Origin: Ilumatobacter sp.
GTDB taxonomy: Bacteria; Actinomycetota; Acidimicrobiia; Acidimicrobiales; Ilumatobacteraceae
Assembly (NCBI GenBank): GCA_029263275.1
Contig: JAJCXU010000511.1
Span: forward strand, 1 to 6,853
Length of the DNA: 6,853 nucleotides
Direction: 5' to 3'
Made by a program: the position numbers and the translations under genes
The notes under the pieces: generated by a model
What the model was told of the DNA's origin: nothing
Databases searched by the model: none
Seen by the model: the letters and a program-made list of their open reading frames with translations, nothing else
In this document: positions 1 to 6,351 of the stretch, piece after piece
Layout: every line of letters begins with the position of its first letter
Position numbering within the stretch: the stretch's first letter is position 1

Positions 1-1
1 T

Positions 2-2092
2 GGTGTCCTCGCCGGCGACCATCTGAAGGCGTCGTCCGATCTGGGCGGCCCGCTGATCGGCGTCGGTCTCTTGTACGCCGAGGGCTACTTCCACCAGCAG
101 CTCAACCGCGATGGCTGGCAAGAGGAACGCAACGAACGGATCGATCCAGCCTCGCTCGGAGTTCGCAACACCGGGGTGCGGATCGAGGTCGACCTTGCTG
201 GCGTCACCGCTCAAGTCGCGGTGTGGCGTGTCGACGTCGGCCGTATCGCGCTGTACCTCCTCGACACCAACCTGCCGGAGAACCCGCCCGAGATCGTGTC
301 GATCACCAACCGGCTCTACGGCGGCGATGAGCAGCACCGACTCCGCCAGGAAATCGTGCTGGGCATCGGTGGTGTCCGTGCGCTCCGAGCACTCGACATT
401 CACCCGCAGGTGTTTCACACCAACGAGGGGCACGCCGGCTTCCTCGGCCTGGAACGTGTCCGCGAGTGGACCGACCGTGGTCTCAGCTTCGACGAGGCCA
501 TCGAGGCAGTGCGCGGTGGCGGTGTGTTCACGACCCACACCCCCGTCCCCGCTGGTATCGATCGGTTCCCGCGTCAGCTGTTCGAGCCGTACTTCGCCGA
601 TTTCGCCACCGCGTGCGGGGTGAGCTTCGACACGATGTTCGCACTCGGTCGACGCGCCGACGAGCCAGACGGCAAGTTCAACATGGCGGTCATGGGCCTT
701 CGGCTCGCAGCTCGCGCCAACGGTGTGGCCAAGCTGCACGGCGAAGTGTCGCGAGTGATGTTCGGCGGCATGTGGCCCGACCTCCCGAACAACGAGACGC
801 CAATCGGCCACGTCACCAACGGCGTCCACGCCCGTACGTGGGTCAGCGATCGCACCGATCAGCTCCTCACGGATGCCATCGGCGACGACTGGCACATGGC
901 GGGCGCCGACGACTGGGATCGCGTTCGCCAGATCGACCACTCCGAGATCTGGAACACCCGGAACACCGGTCGGCAGGAATTGGTCGACATGGTGCGCGAC
1001 AAGCTCGGCCATGACCTCCTCGACCCCGATGTCTTGACCATCGGCTTCGCCCGACGGTTCGCCACGTACAAGCGGGCCAACCTCCTCCTCGAGCAAATCG
1101 AGCGGCTGCGACGGCTGCTCCTCGACGCCGACCGTCCCGTGCAGTTCGTGTTTGCCGGCAAGGCGCATCCCGCCGATCATCCGGGCAAGGGCTTGATCCA
1201 ACAGATTGCGAAGCTCGCAGCTGAGGCCGACGTCCGGCACCGGTTCGTCTTCATCCCCGACTACGACATCGGCATCGCCCGCACGATGTATCACGGCTGC
1301 GATGTGTGGTTGAACACGCCGCGGCGGCCCAATGAGGCCTGTGGCACGAGCGGCGAGAAGGCAGCACTCAACGGTGTGTTGAACTGCTCGATTCTCGACG
1401 GCTGGTGGGCCGAGATGACCACCGGCGACAACGGATTCGACATCCCGTCCTTCGACGGCGACCACGACACCGCTCGACGTGATCATCGCGAGGCCTCAGC
1501 CACATTCGACGTCATCGAGAACGAGATCGTCCCGCTGTTCTACGCCGCTGACGACTCCGGTGTTCCGCACGGATGGGTCGATCGCATCATCACCAACTGG
1601 GCGACGCTCGGGTGGAACGTTGTCGCGGCGCGAATGGTGCGCGACTACGTCACTGCGCTCTACGAGCCGGCGGCGGCTACATCCGACCTCGTCACCGCGA
1701 ACGACGGCGCAGGCGCCCGCGAAGTGGCCGCATGGAAGTCCGGCGTCACGTCGGTGTGGGACTCGGTGTCGGTCGAACTGTTGGACGACGGAACCGATGT
1801 CGCAGATGGCGTGTCCGGGGCTGAGCGCCATGTCCGCGTACACGTCGACCCCGGCAAGCTCCGACTCGACGAACTCGCAGTACAGGTCATCCACGGGCCA
1901 CTCCGACCCGACGGTTCGTTTGACGAAGCGCGCACGGCGGCTGTCGACCTCACAGCTACCTCTGAAGCCGGAGTGTTCGCCGGAACCTTCCACCCGGGCG
2001 ACGCTGGCCCATGGGGCCTGTCGGCGCGAGCGTTGCCGACACACGCTGCACTGTCGAGCGTCTTCGACACCGGGCTCGTCGCATTCGGCTGA
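2..2092 (+). CDS. glgP: Glycogen (alpha-glucan) phosphorylase, long actinobacterial type, 5'-truncated by window edge
   Basis: Removes glucose from alpha-1,4-glucan ends with phosphate, giving glucose-1-phosphate (EC 2.4.1.1, family GT35, PLP-dependent, cytoplasmic). The frame is open from base 2; the TTG at 71 is internal, because the residues before it (GVLAGDHLKASSDLG) are already conserved family sequence. 697 residues are visible; the family is about 850, so roughly 150 N-terminal residues, including the DUF3417 domain usual in this subtype, lie off the left edge. Motifs, numbered from base 2: HTNEGH at 139-144, THTPVPAG (about nt 530-553), VTNGVH, FAGKAHPADHPGKG (about nt 1151-1192), and the PLP site ACGTSGEKAALNG with the Schiff-base lysine at residue 453 (nt 1358-1360). 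The last 110 or so residues form the C-terminal extension of the long type. Odd: Glu precedes the PLP lysine where Met is usual. It ends in TGA, 59 nt before the transporter gene. The family assignment is secure. Confidence 0.96.
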   Translation, partial: GVLAGDHLKASSDLGGPLIGVGLLYAEGYFHQQLNRDGWQEERNERIDPASLGVRNTGVRIEVDLAGVTAQVAVWRVDVGRIALYLLDTNLPENPPEIVSITNRLYGGDEQHRLRQEIVLGIGGVRALRALDIHPQVFHTNEGHAGFLGLERVREWTDRGLSFDEAIEAVRGGGVFTTHTPVPAGIDRFPRQLFEPYFADFATACGVSFDTMFALGRRADEPDGKFNMAVMGLRLAARANGVAKLHGEVSRVMFGGMWPDLPNNETPIGHVTNGVHARTWVSDRTDQLLTDAIGDDWHMAGADDWDRVRQIDHSEIWNTRNTGRQELVDMVRDKLGHDLLDPDVLTIGFARRFATYKRANLLLEQIERLRRLLLDADRPVQFVFAGKAHPADHPGKGLIQQIAKLAAEADVRHRFVFIPDYDIGIARTMYHGCDVWLNTPRRPNEACGTSGEKAALNGVLNCSILDGWWAEMTTGDNGFDIPSFDGDHDTARRDHREASATFDVIENEIVPLFYAADDSGVPHGWVDRIITNWATLGWNVVAARMVRDYVTALYEPAAATSDLVTANDGAGAREVAAWKSGVTSVWDSVSVELLDDGTDVADGVSGAERHVRVHVDPGKLRLDELAVQVIHGPLRPDGSFDEARTAAVDLTATSEAGVFAGTFHPGDAGPWGLSARALPTHAALSSVFDTGLVAFG

Positions 2093-2097
2093 CCCTC

Positions 2098-2113
2098 CGG
2101 TTGGCAGCAACCG
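2098..2113 (+). terminator. Small hairpin after glgP, possible weak terminator
   Basis: CGGTTG (2098-2103) and CAACCG (2108-2113) form a perfect 6-bp stem with a GCAG loop, starting 5 nt after the glgP stop codon. No T-run follows, so it is not a classical intrinsic terminator. Actinobacterial terminators often lack the U-tract, and the next gene has its own promoter-like box, so a role in separating the two transcripts is plausible but unproven. Confidence 0.35.
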
Positions 2114-2139
2114 ACCACGCCGCCACAACAACTTCTCGT

Positions 2140-2145
2140 TAGCCT
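2140..2145 (+). promoter_or_regulatory. -10 box for leaderless transcription of the MFS gene
   Basis: TAGCCT fits the TANNNT -10 pattern of actinobacterial promoters and lies 6 nt before the ATG at 2152. Transcription would therefore begin at or next to the A of the start codon. No Shine-Dalgarno precedes the ATG and no good -35 hexamer is visible. The same arrangement precedes two other genes in the window, which supports the reading. Confidence 0.6.
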
Positions 2146-2151
2146 CGCCGC

Positions 2152-3366
2152 ATGCTGCCGGACACGTCAGACGGCGTCTCCGAACACGAACAGCGAGGCG
2201 CGGTATCCCCACCTTCGCCGATGATGCTGCTCGTCGCGTTCGGCGGCCTGAGCGCCGCCCTTGCTGCCGGCTACGGCGTGTTGTTCACCATCGCGGCCGA
2301 CTACCGCGACGAGTACGCCATCTCGGAGAATTGGATCGGGATCATCATCGGCATCGGCTTCATCGCCGGGTTCCTGTCGCAGATCTCCATTGCTCCGTTC
2401 GCCGATCGAGGACACGCCAAGAAGCTGGTGCTCGCGGGGGTGTTCGTCAACGTCATCGGCCTCGTCTTGATGGCGTTCGGCACCTCGCTGGTCCCGATCC
2501 TGATCGGCCGATTCATCTCCGGTGTCGGCATCGGTGCGGCAGGCCCGGCGATCAAACGCATCGTGGTGCTGGCAGACCCTGCGAACCTCGGCCAGAACAT
2601 GGGCCGCTTGCTCGCGGCCGACGTGTTCGGCTTCGCGCTGGGGCCGGCAATCTCGGCCGTGTTGGTCGGCCCGTTCGGTATCCCTGCCCCGTTTCTCGTT
2701 GTTGCCGCGGCCACCCTCGTGTTGCTCCCGATGGTCGCTCGCGTCGATGTGGCCGAGGCCGTCGAGCCGCCCGCCCGGCGATTCGCCATCGACCTCCTCG
2801 CCAGCCGCCCATTCGCGGGCGCGGTGATGCTTGGTGCAGTGGCCTTCATCATGATCGGGTCGTTCGATGCACTGTGGGACGTGGTCCACAAGGACCTCGG
2901 CACAACTGACTGGATTGCGAATCTGGGCATCACCCTGTTCGGTCTGCCACTCATCTTTCTCGGCCCGATCGGCGGTCGATTGGCGCAGACGTGGGGGCCG
3001 TTCAAGCTCGGATCGATCGGCCTGTTCTTCGCTGCTGGCCTGATGATCATCTACGGATTCCTGCCGGCCGGCGGCTTGATCTTCGCGGTTGCGATGGTGC
3101 ACGCGGTCTCGGATGGTTTGACGATTTCGAGTGCTGGCGTCGCGGTCAGCATGGTCGTTCCGGCGGACCGCCAGGCTGGCGCACACGGCGTCATCGGCGC
3201 CGCGCAAGCGATCTCTGCCGGCGTGATGGCGTCGGTGACCGGAACGATCTATGGCAGCTACGGGCAAGCTGCTGCCTACACGGTGGCAGGTCTCGTGATG
3301 ATCGTGCTGACCTGCGTCGGCCTCTGGCTCGCCCGGTCAGCCTGGCATCTCAAGTCGACGCCCTGA
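2152..3366 (+). CDS. Major facilitator superfamily transporter
   Basis: A 404-residue inner-membrane secondary transporter; the length is typical of 12-helix MFS exporters. Residues 1-24 are hydrophilic and cytoplasmic, and hydrophobic helices begin at about 25 (MMLLVAFGGLSAALAAGYG). The helix 2-3 loop carries a motif-A-like APFADRGHAKK (81-91), and the second half repeats it as GPIGGRLAQTWG (271-282), showing the 6+6 duplication. A charged central loop lies at about 197-220. The stretch VPADRQAGAHGVIGAAQA (336-353) resembles the conserved helix 10-11 region of drug/metabolite exporters. The start at 2152 is preferred over the ATG at 2221 because a TAGCCT box sits 6 nt upstream of it. The substrate cannot be told: no neighbour points to one, and the separate promoter argues against a link with glgP. 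The 3' end converges on the enoyl-CoA hydratase gene. Family certain, substrate unknown. Confidence 0.93.
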   Translation: MLPDTSDGVSEHEQRGAVSPPSPMMLLVAFGGLSAALAAGYGVLFTIAADYRDEYAISENWIGIIIGIGFIAGFLSQISIAPFADRGHAKKLVLAGVFVNVIGLVLMAFGTSLVPILIGRFISGVGIGAAGPAIKRIVVLADPANLGQNMGRLLAADVFGFALGPAISAVLVGPFGIPAPFLVVAAATLVLLPMVARVDVAEAVEPPARRFAIDLLASRPFAGAVMLGAVAFIMIGSFDALWDVVHKDLGTTDWIANLGITLFGLPLIFLGPIGGRLAQTWGPFKLGSIGLFFAAGLMIIYGFLPAGGLIFAVAMVHAVSDGLTISSAGVAVSMVVPADRQAGAHGVIGAAQAISAGVMASVTGTIYGSYGQAAAYTVAGLVMIVLTCVGLWLARSAWHLKSTP

Positions 3367-3371
3367 GCGGG

Positions 3372-3384
3372 CCGACCGCGTCGG
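3372..3384. terminator. Short hairpin between convergent genes, weak terminator candidate
   Basis: CCGAC (3372-3376) and GTCGG (3380-3384) pair perfectly across a 3-nt CGC loop, 5 nt after the transporter stop. The stem is only 5 bp and has no T-run on either strand. The 84-bp convergent gap (3367-3450) shows no better terminator and no other feature. Confidence 0.25.
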
Positions 3385-3450
3385 AAGTCCACGTTGCGGG
3401 CGACGAACTGAACATCGCGGAGTTGACCCGTGCGATGAACCAGCGACGCT

Positions 3451-4227
3451 TCAGCGCCCGACGAACTCGGCCTTGCCCGGGCCGTTCTCGAGGAAACTCT
3501 TCACGCCGATCTGGCTGTCCTCGGTGCCGAAGACCTCGACGAATGCATCGAGTTCGATCTTGAGGCCCTCGGCCAATGACGTCGAAAGACCCTGATCGAT
3601 AGCGCGCTTGCAGATGCCCTGGCCAACGGTTGCGCCCTTCGCGAGCGTGGCACCGAGTTCGAGCGCCCGGTCCATCAACGCCTCCGGGGCGACCACTTCA
3701 TCGGCGAGACCGATCCGGAACGCTTCTTCGGCCTTCACCTGTCGTCCGGTCAGGCAGATCTCCTTCGCCTTGCTGGCTCCGACGGTGCGAGCGAGTCGCT
3801 GCGTTCCGCCACCTCCGGGGATGATGCCGAGCAGGATCTCAGGCTGGCCGAACACCGCCCGCTCGGAAGCAATGCGGTAATCGCATGCGAGCGAGAGCTC
3901 ACAGCCACCGCCGAGTGCGTAGCCGCTGACCGCAGCGATCACGAGGCACGGCAGGGCCGCGAGACGATCGAACGCGACATGAATCTCCGGGCCGATCACC
4001 TTGGCCTCTTCCGGGCCACCGAACTCGGAGATCTCCGCGCCAGCGGCGAAGATTCGATCGCCGCCGCTCACGATCAGCGCCGACGGCGGCGAGTCGGTGA
4101 GTTCGGTGGCTGCGGCAGCGATCTCCGCGACCAACGCCCCAGAGAGTGCGTTGACCTTGCCATTCGCGAGGGTGAGGACGGCAACACCGTTGTCGTGACG
4201 TTCAAGGGTCAGCAGTTCGTAGGCCAT
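3451..4227 (-). CDS. Enoyl-CoA hydratase/isomerase (crotonase) family protein
   Basis: A 258-residue cytoplasmic crotonase, the usual size for a single-domain enoyl-CoA hydratase (EC 4.2.1.17), which adds water to trans-2-enoyl-CoA in beta-oxidation. FAAGAEI (60-66) and GGG (106-108) form the oxyanion hole that holds the thioester carbonyl. Both catalytic glutamates of true hydratases are present: Glu110 in GGGCEL and Glu130 in FGQPEILLG, followed by IPGGGGTQRL (136-145). The C-terminal segment ending SFLENGPGKAEFVGR matches the CoA-capping helix region. This catalytic pair favours hydratase over isomerase or dehalogenase members, but acyl-chain preference cannot be read. I chose the ATG at 4227 over the TTG at 4236 because a TAGCTT box lies 7 nt upstream of it; the TTG would overlap that box. 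The gene stands alone, with no thiolase or dehydrogenase beside it, and lies 101 bp downstream of the CxxC membrane gene on the same strand. Confidence 0.94.
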   Translation of the reverse strand: MAYELLTLERHDNGVAVLTLANGKVNALSGALVAEIAAAATELTDSPPSALIVSGGDRIFAAGAEISEFGGPEEAKVIGPEIHVAFDRLAALPCLVIAAVSGYALGGGCELSLACDYRIASERAVFGQPEILLGIIPGGGGTQRLARTVGASKAKEICLTGRQVKAEEAFRIGLADEVVAPEALMDRALELGATLAKGATVGQGICKRAIDQGLSTSLAEGLKIELDAFVEVFGTEDSQIGVKSFLENGPGKAEFVGR

Positions 4228-4234
4228 GTCGCCC

Positions 4235-4240
4235 AAGCTA
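4235..4240 (-). promoter_or_regulatory. -10 box for leaderless transcription of the enoyl-CoA hydratase gene
   Basis: Read on the minus strand, TAGCTT precedes the ATG at 4227 by 7 nt. It matches TANNNT and the spacing seen at the other leaderless starts in the window. A G-rich stretch containing six consecutive G lies about 6 nt further upstream (4247-4252 on the plus strand as C). It is too far away to act as a Shine-Dalgarno. No clear -35 is seen. Confidence 0.55.
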
Positions 4241-4274
4241 GTGCCGCCCCCCTCCCGAAATTCGTGCCGACGAC

Positions 4275-4287
4275 GCCCTCACAGGGC
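4275..4287. terminator. Short hairpin between the two minus-strand genes
   Basis: GCCCT (4275-4279) pairs with AGGGC (4283-4287) around a 3-nt loop, about 42 nt past the stop of the CxxC membrane gene and before the promoter of the hydratase gene. A 5-bp stem without a T-run is weak evidence; position is its main support. Confidence 0.2.
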
Positions 4288-4328
4288 ACTCTCGCAACAA
4301 GTTTCGGAATGAGGGCCAGTCCGCGGGA

Positions 4329-4808
4329 TCAGCGCGCGACGACCGGGCAGGCGACCTCGCCCCGCAAGCGGACCCGCAGTGCCCACGCCAGCAGACCCAA
4401 CGCGAGGACGCCCAGATAGGGCTGGACCGGGGCGAACCAGGTCAGCGCACCGGAGGTGCCGAGCGCGACCACGACGACCTTGTTGCAGATAGGGCAGCCA
4501 ACGGCGAAGAACGACAGCAGCCCCCCGAGGCTGCCAAATCGGCTGGGTCGGTCGAGCGATTCGTTAGCGTCGGTCTCGTCGGCGTCGCCAGCCCGCATGT
4601 ACGTGGCGAAGAGCAGGCCGCTCAACACCGCCGTGATCACCAGAACTGGCACTGCCCAGGGCTCGACTGGCGTGCCCTGGCGCCCGAACACCGGGTTGGG
4701 AATCACGTCAGTCGGCAACCCGATTGCGAGCGCACTGACGACCGCCATCACGGCTGCGAACTGCCAACGCGCTCGCGTCCAGCCCTTCAGCGCTTTGAGT
4801 TCAGGCAT
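4329..4808 (-). CDS. Conserved small integral membrane protein with intramembrane CxxC motif
   Basis: 159 residues with four predicted membrane helices at about 15-32, 52-71, 94-116 and 126-145. A charged, Asp/Glu-rich loop (72-91) follows helix 2. Helix 3 holds GCPICNK, with Cys105 and Cys108 in a CxxC arrangement plus a lysine inside the hydrophobic segment. A third cysteine, Cys154, sits near the end. Other family-like blocks are LPTDVIPNPVFGR (31-43), ALGTSGALTWFAPVQPYLG (115-133) and the helix 4 end ALRVRL. From memory this combination recurs in uncharacterised actinobacterial membrane proteins; I know no assigned function. The CxxC suggests thiol redox or metal binding, but that is inference. 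The ATG at 4808 was chosen because TACGAT lies 6 nt upstream; the longer reading frame to 4949 would add a charged, non-membrane stretch and overlap the divergent gene. It is divergent from the lipoprotein gene and upstream of, but separately promoted from, the hydratase gene. Confidence 0.85.
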   Translation of the reverse strand: MPELKALKGWTRARWQFAAVMAVVSALAIGLPTDVIPNPVFGRQGTPVEPWAVPVLVITAVLSGLLFATYMRAGDADETDANESLDRPSRFGSLGGLLSFFAVGCPICNKVVVVALGTSGALTWFAPVQPYLGVLALGLLAWALRVRLRGEVACPVVAR

Positions 4809-4814
4809 GGCGCG

Positions 4815-4820
4815 ATCGTA
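4815..4820 (-). promoter_or_regulatory. -10 box for leaderless transcription of the CxxC membrane protein gene
   Basis: On the minus strand TACGAT is followed by 6 nt and then the ATG at 4808. It matches TANNNT and lacks any Shine-Dalgarno between box and start. An 8-bp palindrome, GCAGCTGC (4831-4838), lies just upstream, between the -10 and where a -35 would be; it could be an operator half but is short enough to be chance. Confidence 0.6.
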
Positions 4821-4881
4821 CCCACGCGCCGCAGCTGCAAACAGGTCGGCGGCGATGCCCCCACGACACTGCCGCCGTCGC

Positions 4882-4900
4882 CGATGACGTTTCGATGACG
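4882..4900. repeat. Paired direct repeat CGATGACG, 11-bp period, in the divergent promoter region
   Basis: CGATGACG occurs at 4882-4889 and again at 4893-4900, separated by TTT. The 11-bp period places both copies on the same face of the helix. They lie in the 129-bp gap between the divergent membrane-protein and lipoprotein genes, 38-56 nt before the lipoprotein start. This suits a tandem activator or repressor site, and the TGAC core may also serve as a -35 (ATGACG at 4884-4889, 18 nt before TACAGG at 4908-4913). Function is inferred from position only. Confidence 0.4.
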
Positions 4901-4923
4901 GGTGGGGTACAGGCTCGGACGAG

Positions 4924-4941
4924 ATGAGAAGCGAACGATGA
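4924..4941 (+). other. Five-codon upstream ORF overlapping the lipoprotein start (ATGA)
   Basis: ATG at 4924 opens a frame encoding MRSER and stops at TGA 4939-4941, so the stop overlaps the lipoprotein ATG (4938-4940) as ATGA. Such overlaps allow translational coupling. The ORF is so short that chance is a serious alternative, and it has no Shine-Dalgarno of its own. Confidence 0.25.
4926..4931 (+). promoter_or_regulatory. Weak Shine-Dalgarno for the lipoprotein gene
   Basis: GAGAAG ends 6 nt before the ATG at 4938 and resembles part of the GGAGG consensus. It supports 4938 over the GTG at 4902 as start. This gene lacks the close TANNNT box seen at its leaderless neighbours, so it is probably made from a leadered transcript. 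Confidence 0.4.
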
Positions 4942-6257
4942 AAACGCAAACGGTGATGTTCATGATTGGCGCATTCACGATGGGTGCCGTCGGATGTAGT
5001 GCGAGCAATGACGACGTGCCGGAAGGCACCGGCGCCCCGATCAGCGCGCCGCAGCCCTCGGCGGGTTCGAACGCGCCCGCTGACTCAGTTCCCGATTCAG
5101 CACCAGACTCAGGAGTCGCTCCCGAGCCGGAGCAGTCCGCGGCACAGACCATCGTGAGTACGGACGGTCTGGCGACACTCAAGGTCGCCGCGGGCGCCGT
5201 TCCCGCCGACGTCGAGATCACTCTCGACATCGTCGATGGGCCTGCCGGATCGGTCGGCGCATGGGAAGTCGGCCCCGCTGGCACGACGTTCGACGCTCCC
5301 GCGACGTTCGAGGTGACGGTGGACGAGCCGGCCGCGGATCTGGCATACGCCCTGGCATTCCTTGCTGAGGACGGTCCCGTTCCGGGCCCACCCGAAGTCG
5401 GAACCGACAGCAACAGCTTCACTTTCAACTCGGAAGTACCCGAGGCGGGAGTGATCTTCATCAGTGCAGCCCGCCTCGAACTCAGACAGACCCAGCCAGA
5501 CATGCCGGTTCCTGTCGGCAACATCTTCAACTTCGAGGTGTCGCTGACGTCTGACTTCCAAGACGCCGAACTGCTCGGGATCGCGTCGGTCGACCCCCGT
5601 GTGGTGAATCCCATCGAGCCCGACGGGTATCGGGGCCTGCTCGAAGTCGTGTGCCCGGATGATCGCGCGACCGTGACGATCGGCGACGCATTGGGGATCG
5701 TCCATATTCCCAGTGAGCCCATCGATCACCACTTCATCTCGCTTCCGCTCGTGGCCGAATGCGTCGACGAGCCCCAGGAGACTGCGCTCGCGTTCGAGCC
5801 GCCCGACTCCACCGGCGCTGGGCTGTTCGACTCTCCCGTCACCATCGCGGGCACCGACGAAGGCGTCGTCTTCACATTCATGACTGAGGCGATCCCAGAG
5901 GGCGGCACACTTGGCCTTGGCTTCGAGACCGACAGCAACTACACGGAGTACTTCTTCGAAGCACGGTCAACCCCCACCTCGGCGGCATGCCAGATGTTCG
6001 ACTTCAGCGGGAACGGCACCGGTGAAGACATCGACTTCGTTCTCGGAGAGCAACGTTCCTCGTTCACGATCCCAACCGACCATTTTGTGGTCATCGACAA
6101 CACGCTCAATCGTGTCGTCGACGGCGCCCCACAGCCCGTCGCCTTCATCTCGGTCGATGCCTACGCCGTCGACGGCAGTCGCGACTCAGCGATCCTGCCA
6201 CCTGGGCAGATCGTCGACCTGGCCGAGACGCTTGGCTGGCTGTCAGAAGGTTCGTAG
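4938..6257 (+). CDS. Putative secreted lipoprotein with ZU5-like domain
   Basis: 439 residues, exported and probably lipid-anchored. Residues 1-19 form a signal peptide with one basic residue (Lys2) and a hydrophobic core (VMFMIGAFTMGAV). A lipobox-like AVGC places the lipidated cysteine at Cys20; Ala rather than Leu at -3 makes it atypical. Residues 21-70 are a low-complexity Ala/Pro/Ser/Asp linker. Residues 71-130 resemble ZU5-like modules of surface proteins: a beta-rich start (DGLATLKVAAGAVPADVEI) and the signature VGPAGTTFDAPATFEV (111-126). The remaining 300 residues are beta-rich and acidic, with Cys239, Cys275 and Cys351; I do not recognise a family there. The start at 4938 is set by the signal peptide and a weak Shine-Dalgarno; the in-frame GTG at 4902 would put a charged stretch before it. 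No catalytic motif is visible, so a structural or adhesive surface role is possible but unproven. Confidence 0.85.
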   Translation: MKTQTVMFMIGAFTMGAVGCSASNDDVPEGTGAPISAPQPSAGSNAPADSVPDSAPDSGVAPEPEQSAAQTIVSTDGLATLKVAAGAVPADVEITLDIVDGPAGSVGAWEVGPAGTTFDAPATFEVTVDEPAADLAYALAFLAEDGPVPGPPEVGTDSNSFTFNSEVPEAGVIFISAARLELRQTQPDMPVPVGNIFNFEVSLTSDFQDAELLGIASVDPRVVNPIEPDGYRGLLEVVCPDDRATVTIGDALGIVHIPSEPIDHHFISLPLVAECVDEPQETALAFEPPDSTGAGLFDSPVTIAGTDEGVVFTFMTEAIPEGGTLGLGFETDSNYTEYFFEARSTPTSAACQMFDFSGNGTGEDIDFVLGEQRSSFTIPTDHFVVIDNTLNRVVDGAPQPVAFISVDAYAVDGSRDSAILPPGQIVDLAETLGWLSEGS

Positions 6258-6351
6258 ATCGTCTGGCGAGCGACGAGCGCGGCATGCGATCCGGCCGATC
6301 GGAAGCGCCGGTACATGATCGAACCCGCAACGACTCACTCGTCCTTCCTGT
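6258..6351. other. Convergent intergenic region, no clear terminator
   Basis: This 94-bp gap lies between the lipoprotein stop and the aminotransferase stop. CCGGC (6291-6295) and GCCGG (6307-6311) could pair, but across an 11-nt loop with no T-run, and the self-complementary CCGATCGG (6295-6302) competes with it. I see no gene, RNA or convincing terminator here. Confidence 0.5.

Noticed and set aside
71..73. TTG at 71 as the start of the phosphorylase
   Set aside because: The reading frame is open to the window edge and the upstream residues (GVLAGDHLKASSDLG) are conserved in the family, so the gene begins outside the window.
1479..2909. 476-codon plus-strand open frame spanning the glgP end and the transporter start
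   Set aside because: It overlaps two well-supported genes in a different frame, and its translation is Arg/Ser/Thr/Pro-rich low-complexity sequence, typical of a GC-rich shadow frame.
1496..3267. Long minus-strand open frames opposite glgP and the transporter (238 and 366 codons)
   Set aside because: Their translations are rich in Arg, His, Asp and Gln with no hydrophobic core or known motif, as expected for antisense reading of GC-biased codons. The plus-strand proteins carry clear family motifs.
4809..4949. Extended N-terminus of the CxxC membrane protein up to 4949
   Set aside because: The extra 47 residues are basic and unlike the family, overlap the divergent lipoprotein start, and would remove the well-placed TACGAT promoter box.
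4787..5732. Minus-strand frames of 311 and 207 codons opposite the lipoprotein
   Set aside because: They lack any recognisable domain and lie opposite a gene with a clear signal peptide and ZU5-like signature.
6291..6311. CCGGC/GCCGG inverted repeat as a bidirectional terminator
   Set aside because: An 11-nt loop, a 5-bp stem, a competing palindrome inside it and no T-run make it too weak to call.
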